Shown here: positions 1 to 6,192 of the stretch, one piece after another
How positions within the stretch are numbered: position 1 is the first letter of the stretch
How the letters are laid out: every line of letters begins with the position of its first letter
Source: Bacteroidota bacterium
Lineage (GTDB): Bacteria > Bacteroidota > Ignavibacteria > Ignavibacteriales > Melioribacteraceae
Assembly: GCA_021786655.1 (NCBI GenBank)
Contig: JAJYMU010000362.1
Span: 1-6,237, forward strand
Length of the DNA: 6,237 nucleotides
Direction: 5' to 3'
Position numbers and translations under genes: made by a program
Notes under the pieces: model-generated
What the model saw: only the letters and a program-made list of their open reading frames with translations
The model's database searches: none
Told to the model about the DNA's origin: nothing

Positions 1-338
1 TTTTGAGCGATGTGCAAAAAGCTATGAGTGCCGCAGTATTGGCTACAGAGCAGGGTATGAAAGCAGTTGAATCGGGTGTTAAGCAATCCACCGAAGCCGG
101 GAGTTCGATAAAAGTTCTCAGTGACAGCATTATGGAAGCTTCACAAGCTGCTACTCAAATTGCGGCTTCGAGTCAGCAGCAGTCTGTGGGTATGGATCAA
201 GTTGCACTGGCAATGGAGAACATTAAGCAGGCAAGCACGCAAAATGTTGTTGGCACAAAACAAGCTGAAACCGCTGCTCAGAATCTTCACGGGCTTGGTC
301 AAAAACTGAAAGAACTTGTAGAACAATACAAAGTTTAG
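1..338 (+). CDS. Methyl-accepting chemotaxis protein, C-terminal fragment (5' end outside window)
   Basis: This is the last 111 codons of a chemoreceptor. The reading frame is open to the window edge, and the TTG at position 3 is probably an internal Leu rather than a start. The visible part is one long amphipathic helix rich in Ala, Ser, Gln and Glu, with the heptad character of the C-terminal arm of the MCP cytoplasmic hairpin. It ends in the usual LKELVEQYKV-like tail. Counting the first codon as residue 1, AASSQQQSVG (54-63) resembles a methylation-helix site, where a Gln pair would be deamidated by CheB and methylated by CheR. The hairpin tip that contacts CheA and CheW, and any sensor or membrane segments, lie upstream and cannot be seen. 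There is no C-terminal NWETF-type CheR tether. The family call is firm; ligand and membrane topology are unknown. Confidence 0.93.
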   Translation, partial: LSDVQKAMSAAVLATEQGMKAVESGVKQSTEAGSSIKVLSDSIMEASQAATQIAASSQQQSVGMDQVALAMENIKQASTQNVVGTKQAETAAQNLHGLGQKLKELVEQYKV

Positions 339-369
339 AATTCTATTTCCGATCCGGAACCGGAATTCT
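337..369 (+). other. Compact stem-loop between mcp and cheA
   Basis: The sequence can fold with an outer 7-bp stem, AGAATTC (337-343) with GAATTCT (363-369), a 3x3 internal loop, and an inner 5-bp stem, TTCCG (347-351) with CGGAA (355-359), closed by a 3-nt loop. It begins inside the mcp stop codon. No T-run follows, so it does not look like a standard intrinsic terminator; an mRNA processing or stability element is possible. GAATTC is itself palindromic and occurs twice, so part of the pairing could be coincidence. Confidence 0.35.
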
Positions 370-399
370 TAAGTATGGAAAAAAATATTAAAGAGAGTT

Positions 400-2718
400 A
401 TGAACGGTAAAGACGAGAGCTTTCTAAAAAAATTAATGAATACGTTTAAGATCGAAGCTGATGAACACATAAAAGTTATTTCAGCCGGTTTGCTTGAACT
501 GGAACAAATAGGCGATTCACCCGAACAGGAAAAGATTGTTGAAACAATTTTCCGTGAAGCACACAGTTTTAAAGGCGCTGCCCGCGCTGTTAACTTAAGT
601 TCAATCGAAGTAATATGTAAAAGTCTTGAATCTATCTTTGATTCATGGAAACGTCATAAAACGGCTGCAACGCCTGAAACGTTTGATGCACTTCATAAAG
701 CACTCGACTTCTTGACAAGAACCTTACACGAATTAGATATGCCTGTTTCAGAAACGGATAAAGTCTCGATCAGTAAACAGGTCGCAACGTTACAGAACTC
801 TCTCGAGAGCTTTTGGAACCAGCCAAAAGAATCGGAGCTGGAGCGGAAGGTTGAATTAAAAAACTTGCAGCCGGTATCCGCAGATAAAAACTTGCGTGAC
901 AGTGATTCAACGGCGAAAGAAAAAATGGCTCTGTCGGAAACCATAAGAATTCCTTCAAAGAAACTGGATGCGTTGTTTCTGAAAGTAGAAGAAATTTTTT
1001 CATCCAAACTTTCTTTAGGTAACCGGCTTGAGGACTTAAATACGGTTCTTGCATCATTCGATGAACTGAAAAAAGAGAAAGCCAGATTATCCGGCAACAT
1101 CAGAATTCTTGAAAGGGAATTAAAACATTCCGGTAACGATAAAGAAAATGCCGTTAGGAAAAACGACACGGTTTTAAAATTGGTTGAATATTTAAATTGG
1201 AACGACGGCTATTCTAAAACGATTGAACAGCAATTATCCGCAATTGCCAAATCGTTGAAGCAGAATCATCGCTCCATCGAGGTGATGACGACAAATCTTC
1301 TTGAAGAAATAAAAAATGTTTTGATGTTTCCCTTCTCCTCTCTGCTGGAAATTTTTCCAAAGGTAATTCGTGAATTGTCACACGATCAAAAAAAAGATGT
1401 TTCGCTGGATGTGCATGACGCTGAAATAGAGATCGACAAAAGAATTCTTGAGGAGTTGAAAGACCCCTTTATGCATCTGATAAGAAACTGCATTGATCAC
1501 GGAATTGAAAAGCCTAATGAGAGAAAGCAAAAAGGTAAAAACCCGCGCGGTTTAATCAGCATCGAAATTGCTCAGAAAGAGAGCGGAAAAGTGGAAATCA
1601 ATTTTTCGGATGATGGCGCCGGAGTTGATCTTGAAAAAGTGCGTACCTCTGCCCTTAAGCAAAAATTGATTAGTGACGAAGACGCCGGTATGATGAACGA
1701 TCAGCAAATTCTCTCACTCGTTTTTCATTCGGGAGTTTCTTCGAGCGCACTCATTACAGACATTTCCGGCAGAGGACTTGGTCTTGCAATCGTTCGGGAA
1801 AAAGTTGAAAAGCTCGGAGGATCGGTATCTATTAAATCTCGTCCTGGCGTCGGTACATCATTTCAAATTATTCTTCCTCTTACGCTGGCTACTTTTCGAG
1901 GCATATTCGTTCGCTTGGGCGAGCAATTCCTTGTAATACCTACGGCAAATGTTAAACGGGTTATAAGAATTAAAAAAAATGATATCAAAACTGTTGAGAA
2001 CAAGGACACAATTCTGCTTGACGGGAAAGTTTTTTCTCTTGTGAAGTTGAGCGACATCTTGGGAATTGAACAGAAAGAAAGTGAGACCAAACAATACGAT
2101 GTTTACCAAGTCGTTATCGTTTCGCTCAACGAGAACGAGTTAGCTCTGATTGTGGACGAAATCTTGGGCGAGCAGGAAGTCTTGATAAAACCGCTTGGCA
2201 AACAACTGACCAGAGTGGAAAATATTTCAAGCGTAACAGTATTGGGCAACGGAAAAGTTGTGCCGGTTCTAAATGTTTTTGATTTAATGAAGTCATCCGC
2301 GAAAGTGCCTTCTGCAAAATCAATTGCCCCGGCTGCAGAGAAAGAAGACGCGAAACAAAAATCTGTTTTGGTTGCGGAAGATTCTATTACTGCGCGCGCA
2401 CTTTTGAAAAACATTCTTGAAGTTGCCGGCTATGAAGTAACAACCGCGGTTGACGGATTGGATGCGTTCACACAGCTGAAAGCAAAAAACTTTGATATAG
2501 TTATTTCGGATGTTGATATGCCGAGGATGAGCGGTTTTGATTTAACGTTGAAAATCCGTTCCGAGAAAAAATTTTCCAATACTCCTGTTGTACTGGTTAC
2601 AGCATTGGAATCAAAAGAAGATCGTGAACGCGGCATTGACGTTGGTGCAAATGCGTATATCGTTAAAAGCAGTTTTGATCAGAAGAATCTGTTGGAAGTT
2701 ATTCGTCAGCTCATATAA
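400..2718 (+). CDS. cheA: Hybrid chemotaxis histidine kinase CheA-REC (WspE/FrzE-like architecture)
   Basis: This is a cytoplasmic kinase of 772 aa that would take signals from the upstream chemoreceptor. Domains in order: an Hpt/P1 domain (about 5-115) with phospho-acceptor His55 in REAHSFKGAARA; a polar linker with no recognisable P2 domain; a P3 dimerisation region starting at SETIRIPSKKLDALF (179), unusually long and charged to about 330; a P4 ATPase domain with N-box HLIRNCIDHGIE (from His359), G1 DDGAG (404-408), G2 GRGLGLAIV (457-465) and G3 RPGVGT (481-486); a CheW-like P5 domain (about 490-625); and a C-terminal receiver (about 653-772) with acidic E660/D661, phospho-acceptor Asp704 in SDVDMP, Thr734 and Lys756. 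All catalytic elements appear intact. The ATG at 400 has a modest AGAG-type ribosome site just upstream. The G2 box reads like an ordinary histidine kinase rather than the GRGVGMDVV of classical CheA. The fused receiver suggests a non-flagellar pathway or a phosphate sink; which of these cannot be told from sequence. Confidence 0.95.
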   Translation: MNGKDESFLKKLMNTFKIEADEHIKVISAGLLELEQIGDSPEQEKIVETIFREAHSFKGAARAVNLSSIEVICKSLESIFDSWKRHKTAATPETFDALHKALDFLTRTLHELDMPVSETDKVSISKQVATLQNSLESFWNQPKESELERKVELKNLQPVSADKNLRDSDSTAKEKMALSETIRIPSKKLDALFLKVEEIFSSKLSLGNRLEDLNTVLASFDELKKEKARLSGNIRILERELKHSGNDKENAVRKNDTVLKLVEYLNWNDGYSKTIEQQLSAIAKSLKQNHRSIEVMTTNLLEEIKNVLMFPFSSLLEIFPKVIRELSHDQKKDVSLDVHDAEIEIDKRILEELKDPFMHLIRNCIDHGIEKPNERKQKGKNPRGLISIEIAQKESGKVEINFSDDGAGVDLEKVRTSALKQKLISDEDAGMMNDQQILSLVFHSGVSSSALITDISGRGLGLAIVREKVEKLGGSVSIKSRPGVGTSFQIILPLTLATFRGIFVRLGEQFLVIPTANVKRVIRIKKNDIKTVENKDTILLDGKVFSLVKLSDILGIEQKESETKQYDVYQVVIVSLNENELALIVDEILGEQEVLIKPLGKQLTRVENISSVTVLGNGKVVPVLNVFDLMKSSAKVPSAKSIAPAAEKEDAKQKSVLVAEDSITARALLKNILEVAGYEVTTAVDGLDAFTQLKAKNFDIVISDVDMPRMSGFDLTLKIRSEKKFSNTPVVLVTALESKEDRERGIDVGANAYIVKSSFDQKNLLEVIRQLI

Positions 2719-2723
2719 ATGAA

Positions 2724-2809
2724 GTTACGGGTTTAAGAAGTTTTGAGTTGAAAGTTAAAGGGTTGCGGGTTTAAGAAGTTTCGGGTTGAAGGTTAAAGGG
2801 TTTCGAGTT
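2724..2809 (+). repeat. Left array: two 38-bp tandem repeats plus a partial third, GTT-rich
   Basis: Copy 1 is 2724-2761 and copy 2 is 2762-2799, matching at 34 of 38 positions. A degenerate start of a third copy occupies 2800-2809 (GTTTCGAGTT). All four differences are transitions, and each makes copy 2 more GC-rich. Within each copy GTT recurs every 7-9 bases, about five words per unit. The array lies right after the cheA stop codon and is non-coding. Confidence 0.85.
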
Positions 2810-2834
2810 TGGGATTGAGAGTAGAGAAAATTCT

Positions 2835-3230
2835 ATGAGTACATTTAAAAGTTTTGAAGAGATAGAAGCATGGCAAAAAGCGCGTGAACTAACGAGGGAA
2901 ATTTATGCCATAACACATCGAGACTTATTTGCGAAAGACTTCGGCTTACGAGACCAAATTTGCAGAGCAAGTGTTTCTATCCTATCGAACATTGCCGAAG
3001 GATTTGAAAGAGGCGGAACAAATGAATTCAAACAATTTCTTTCGATCGCCAAGGGATCTGCGGGCGAAGTCCGGTGCCAGCTTTATGTTGCTTTGGATCA
3101 GCATTACATTGATTCAGAAATTTTTAACAAACTTCTCGCAAGAGTAACGGAAGTATCAAAACTAATAGGAGGATTGATGAGTTATCTACGCTCAACAGAA
3201 ATTAGAGGATCAAAATACAAACGAAACTGA
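2835..3230 (+). CDS. S23 / four-helix-bundle protein (23S rRNA intervening-sequence protein family)
   Basis: A small soluble protein of 131 aa, the usual length for this family. It begins FKSFEEIEAWQKARELTREIY, a helix typical of the family. The central signature follows: LRDQICRASVSILSNIAEGFERG (about residues 38-60), then EFKQFLSIAKGSAGEVRCQLYVAL (about 64-87), and a final helix ending LMSYLRS. Four amphipathic helices are predicted, with no membrane segment or signal peptide and a basic tail (RGSKYKRN). Proteins of this family are encoded inside 23S rRNA intervening sequences of Leptospira and Coxiella, and also as stand-alone genes; their biochemical role is not established. Here the gene separates cheA from cheB and is flanked by inverted repeat arrays. 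The ATG at 2835 is preceded by AGAG (2823-2826). It reads as intact. Nothing in the protein suggests a chemotaxis role, so it is probably a passenger. Confidence 0.93.
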   Translation: MSTFKSFEEIEAWQKARELTREIYAITHRDLFAKDFGLRDQICRASVSILSNIAEGFERGGTNEFKQFLSIAKGSAGEVRCQLYVALDQHYIDSEIFNKLLARVTEVSKLIGGLMSYLRSTEIRGSKYKRN

Positions 3231-3234
3231 GCTT

Positions 3235-3314
3235 GTAACCCGAAACTCAAGAACTCGTAACTCGAAAACTCAAGAACTCGTAACTCGAAAACTCAAGAAC
3301 TCGTAACTCGAAAC
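3235..3314 (+). repeat. Right array: three 23-bp tandem repeats, AAC-rich
   Basis: Copies lie at 3246-3268, 3269-3291 and 3292-3314. The first two are identical, and the third differs only in its last base. Each starts CTCAAGAACTCG and ends TAACTCGAAA. A partial, slightly diverged copy (GTAACCCGAAA) precedes them at 3235-3245. AAC recurs every 7-8 bases, three words per unit. Read on the minus strand, the array uses the same GTT/GAGTT words as the left array. It fills nearly all the space between the S23 stop and the cheB start. Its near-perfect identity implies recent expansion or homogenisation. Confidence 0.92.
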
Positions 3315-3328
3315 TATACGGAACCACT

Positions 3329-4408
3329 ATGATCAAAGTTTTAGTTGTAGAAGATTCACCGGTAATTCAAGATTTGCTTGTTTACACCATAAACTCAGAT
3401 CCTTCGCTTATAGTTGTTGGAACTGCGAAAGATGGTGAAGAAGCAATTAAAATGGTTGACGAGGTGCGTCCTGATGTTATTACCATGGATATTCATATGC
3501 CGAAGATGGACGGAATTACAACTACCCGCAAAATTATGGAAACGATCCCCACACCTATTGTTATTGTTAGCAGCACTTTCATAAACGGCGAAGTATCTAG
3601 AACATTTCATGCAATGGAGGCGGGTGCGCTTGCTATACTTCATCGTCCGCCGGGAATCGGTCATCCCGATTTTCATGCCACATCAGTTGAATTAATAAAC
3701 ACGATCAAACTCATGTCAGAAATTAAAGTCGTTAGAAGATGGCCTCGGTATCAAAAGCTGTCTGATGGCAAAACTCTTAGATCGACTCTGACTGATATTA
3801 CATTTCAAGAAAAAAAAATTGAGAAGGGAGCTTATCAAATAATTGCCATAGGTGCATCTACAGGTGGACCGGTTGTTCTTCAAACAATATTATCCGGTCT
3901 TGGTAAAGAATTTCCGGTCCCAATATTAATCGTGCAACATATTGCAAAAGGATTTCTCCAGGGATTTACCGAGTGGCTTTCTCTATCGTGCGAACTGCCG
4001 ATTCATGTTGCGGCACATCGAGAATTGCTAACCCCGGGCAACGTATATGTTGCGCCCGATGGTTTTCACATGGGTGTGGATTCCTCAAAACGATTAATAC
4101 TAAGTAAAGATGAACCTGAATACAGCCTTAGGCCGGCGGTGTCTTTTCTGTTTCGGTCTGTGGCAAATATATATGGTCCCAATTCAATTGGCGTACTGCT
4201 TACCGGCATGGGCAAAGACGGTGCAAAGGAATTAAAGACAATGAAAGATTCGGGTGCAGTTACAATTGCACAAAACGCAGAGACTTCGGTTGTTCACGGG
4301 ATGCCCGGCGAAGCTGTTCTACTGGATGCAGCAACATACATTTTACCGCCGGAAAAAATTATTACAACGTTAAAAATGTTGACGAATAATCATGATTACA
4401 AATTATAA
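3329..4408 (+). CDS. cheB: CheB-type protein-glutamate methylesterase / glutamine deamidase
   Basis: A cytoplasmic adaptation enzyme of 359 aa, the normal CheB length. It hydrolyses glutamyl methyl esters (and may deamidate Gln) on chemoreceptors when its receiver is phosphorylated by CheA. The receiver (about 1-122) has acidic E8/D9, phospho-acceptor Asp54 in MDIHMPKMDG, and Ser81. The usual receiver Lys before Pro is Arg106 here (ILHRPPG). A linker containing LMSEIKVVRRW leads to the methylesterase domain (about 170-355). Its triad is Ser177 in GASTGG, His204 in VQHIA and Asp297 in LTGMGKDGA; the spacing agrees closely with Escherichia coli CheB. The motif PGNVYVAPDGFHM is also typical. The likely substrate is the receptor ending at 338. 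The gene starts 14 bases after the right repeat array with only a weak ribosome site (GGA near 3320-3322), so translation may depend on upstream genes or be low. It belongs to the CheB group found with hybrid CheA kinases. Confidence 0.96.
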   Translation: MIKVLVVEDSPVIQDLLVYTINSDPSLIVVGTAKDGEEAIKMVDEVRPDVITMDIHMPKMDGITTTRKIMETIPTPIVIVSSTFINGEVSRTFHAMEAGALAILHRPPGIGHPDFHATSVELINTIKLMSEIKVVRRWPRYQKLSDGKTLRSTLTDITFQEKKIEKGAYQIIAIGASTGGPVVLQTILSGLGKEFPVPILIVQHIAKGFLQGFTEWLSLSCELPIHVAAHRELLTPGNVYVAPDGFHMGVDSSKRLILSKDEPEYSLRPAVSFLFRSVANIYGPNSIGVLLTGMGKDGAKELKTMKDSGAVTIAQNAETSVVHGMPGEAVLLDAATYILPPEKIITTLKMLTNNHDYKL

Positions 4409-4437
4409 AATGTCCTTCAAACACTTTTTAAAATGAT

Positions 4438-4443
4438 GGGAGG
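4438..4443 (+). promoter_or_regulatory. Strong Shine-Dalgarno for the REC-PAS kinase
   Basis: GGGAGG lies 6 nt before the ATG at 4450. It is the best ribosome site in the window and fixes this start over the ATGs at 4433 and 4436, which are in other frames. The contrast with the weak site before cheB suggests that this gene is translated more strongly. Confidence 0.8.
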
Positions 4444-4449
4444 AACGAG

Positions 4450-6192
4450 ATGAACACAGATAATTCTTACGTTATTAATAGCCAAGAGATCCTGGTTGTT
4501 GATGATAGCCCAACTCAAGTTGAACAACTGAAATTTTTTCTTGAAAGGAATCATTATAAAGTTGCGCCGGCTTATAATGCAAACGAAGCGCTCGAATATC
4601 TGAACAAACACAAACCGCTCTTAGTAATTACAGACATAATGATGCCCGGTATGAATGGTTATGAGCTTTGCCGAAAGATTAAAGCCAATACTAAAAATAG
4701 TCTTCCTGTTATTTTACTCACTTCGCTTTCTGACCCAGATTACATTGTTAAAGGATTGGACTGTGGCGCCGATAATTTTTTGGTGAAACCTTATGAAGAA
4801 AAATATCTTGTTTCGATGATTCAGTCTATACACGCAAATCAAGAATTGCGGAAGCATCAGCAAACACAGTTTGGTGTGGATATTTTTTTCGGCGGAAAAA
4901 AGCATACAATTACATCAAACAGAACTCAAATTCTCGACCTTCTTATTTCCACGTATGAGGTTGCGCTTCAGAAAAACTACGAATTTGAGAAAGTAACACG
5001 TCAACTTTGTGAATTAAACGAACAGCTTGAAGAAAAAGTTAAGGAAAGGACAAAAGAACTTACCGAGGAAATCAATCGGGGTAAGTATCTTGAACAAACG
5101 CTTAGAGAAAGCGAAGAGTCTTATCGTCTTTTATTCGAAAACAGTTTGGATGCCATACTGCTTGCTTCTCCAGAGGGGAAAATTTTGAACGTAAATTCCG
5201 CAGCCGAAAAGATTTTTGGATTGACTTTAAAGGAATTTAAGCAACTCGGTAGAAATGGCGTGGTGGACACGACTGATCCTAATTTGCACACTGTTCTAGA
5301 GGAAAGGAAACACACCGGCAAGTTCACCGGAGAACTGATTGGAATTCGAAAAGACGGTTCAAAATTCCCAATGGAAATTTCAACCGCAGTGTATAATGAC
5401 CGTAATAACGAATTGCGAAGCAGCACGTTTATTCATGATATTTCGATAAGGAAGAAAGCAGAAGAGGATTTAATCAAAGCTAAAGAACTAGCCGAAAAAT
5501 CTAACAAACTCAAGACAGAGTTCTTAGCTCAGATGTCCCACGAAATTAGATCGCCTATAAATGTGATTATAAGCTTTGCAAATTTGCTGAAAGATGAAAT
5601 GGGCTATAATCCGCCTGCCGAAGTGAATGAATATTTCAGCGGAATAGAATCTGCCGGTAGGCGATTAATACGAACCATTGATTTGATAATTAATATCTCC
5701 GAGTTGCACGTTGGAACTTATGAAGCTTCATGGGAAAACTTAGATTTGTTCAAAGATGTAATTGCTAATCTGAAAAATGAATATACAAATCTAGCCAAGA
5801 CGAAAAATCTTCAGTTTAATCTTGTCAAAAAAACGCCGCGTGCCATGGTTTACGGAGATAAGTACAGTATCTGCCAGATATTCAGTAATCTAATCGATAA
5901 TGCCATTAAGTACACTCACAAGGGCAGTATTGATGTTGTCTTAGATAAGAGTAATGAAAATGATATTGTTGTTTCGGTTACTGATACGGGCATTGGAATA
6001 TCGGAAGAGTTCAAGTCTAAACTTTTTGAACCGTTCATGCAGGAAGAACGCGGTTATTCAAGAAAGTTTGAGGGTAATGGACTTGGACTTGCTCTTGTAA
6101 GAAAATATTGCGACTTGAACAACGCGAAAATTAATATCGAATCGGAAAAAGGAGTGGGTACAAAAATTACAGTTGCTTTTCCCAAATCATAA
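4450..6192 (+). CDS. Soluble REC-PAS sensor histidine kinase
   Basis: A 580-aa cytoplasmic kinase with no membrane segment. The N-terminal receiver (about 12-130) has D18/D19, phospho-acceptor Asp62 in TDIMMPGMNG, Thr91 and Lys113 (VKPYEE). Next comes a short conserved-looking stretch, FFGGKKHTITSNRTQILDLL (about 145-165), then a coiled coil (about 175-220, NEQLEEKVKERTKELTEEI). A PAS domain (about 221-337) starts SEESYRLLFENSLDAILL. The HisKA domain has His364 in MSHEIRSPIN. The ATPase domain has N-box residues N480 and N484, G1 DTGIG (512-516) and G2 GNGLGLALV (542-550). All residues needed for kinase activity appear present. Position after cheB and the receiver fused to a kinase suggest that CheA may phosphorylate Asp62 and so set the kinase's activity, making it an output module; the PAS domain could add a second, cytosolic signal. 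Its own downstream regulator is not in the window. The PAS ligand is unknown. Confidence 0.93.
   Translation: MNTDNSYVINSQEILVVDDSPTQVEQLKFFLERNHYKVAPAYNANEALEYLNKHKPLLVITDIMMPGMNGYELCRKIKANTKNSLPVILLTSLSDPDYIVKGLDCGADNFLVKPYEEKYLVSMIQSIHANQELRKHQQTQFGVDIFFGGKKHTITSNRTQILDLLISTYEVALQKNYEFEKVTRQLCELNEQLEEKVKERTKELTEEINRGKYLEQTLRESEESYRLLFENSLDAILLASPEGKILNVNSAAEKIFGLTLKEFKQLGRNGVVDTTDPNLHTVLEERKHTGKFTGELIGIRKDGSKFPMEISTAVYNDRNNELRSSTFIHDISIRKKAEEDLIKAKELAEKSNKLKTEFLAQMSHEIRSPINVIISFANLLKDEMGYNPPAEVNEYFSGIESAGRRLIRTIDLIINISELHVGTYEASWENLDLFKDVIANLKNEYTNLAKTKNLQFNLVKKTPRAMVYGDKYSICQIFSNLIDNAIKYTHKGSIDVVLDKSNENDIVVSVTDTGIGISEEFKSKLFEPFMQEERGYSRKFEGNGLGLALVRKYCDLNNAKINIESEKGVGTKITVAFPKS

Larger units (their letters stand above)
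2724..3314 (+). mobile_element. Putative S23 four-helix-bundle cassette with inverted flanking repeat arrays
   Basis: A single S23-type gene is bounded by two short repeat arrays in opposite orientation and lies between two genes that normally belong to one chemosensory operon. The left block 2724-2749 is an imperfect reverse complement of 3259-3284 (about 21 of 27 aligned positions by eye). Exact 10-bp complementary pairs also exist: 2778-2787 with 3237-3246, and 2800-2809 with 3305-3314. There is no transposase, and no clear target-site duplication; only TACGG is shared near the edges (2726-2730 and 3317-3321). Calling it an inserted element is inference from position and symmetry. It could instead be a resident gene with expanded flanking repeats. 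Confidence 0.45.

Noticed and set aside
375..410. Eleven-codon frame overlapping the cheA start, a possible leader peptide
   Set aside because: It has no clear ribosome site and no attenuator-type composition; an ATG this close in AT-rich DNA is expected by chance.
693..1169. Minus-strand open frame of 158 codons inside cheA
   Set aside because: It lies wholly opposite conserved CheA coding sequence, has a Ser/Phe-rich composition expected of an antisense shadow, and shows no recognisable domain.
2929..3147. Second + frame of 72 codons inside the S23 gene
   Set aside because: It overlaps the well-conserved S23 frame, has no family resemblance, and lacks a ribosome site.
3235..3314. CRISPR array
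   Set aside because: The 23-bp units are directly contiguous with no unique spacers, and there are no cas genes.
2724..3314. Diversity-generating retroelement (its accessory protein Avd is also a four-helix bundle)
   Set aside because: There is no reverse transcriptase or template/variable repeat pair, and the protein carries the S23 signature (SNIAEGFERG) rather than looking like Avd in context.
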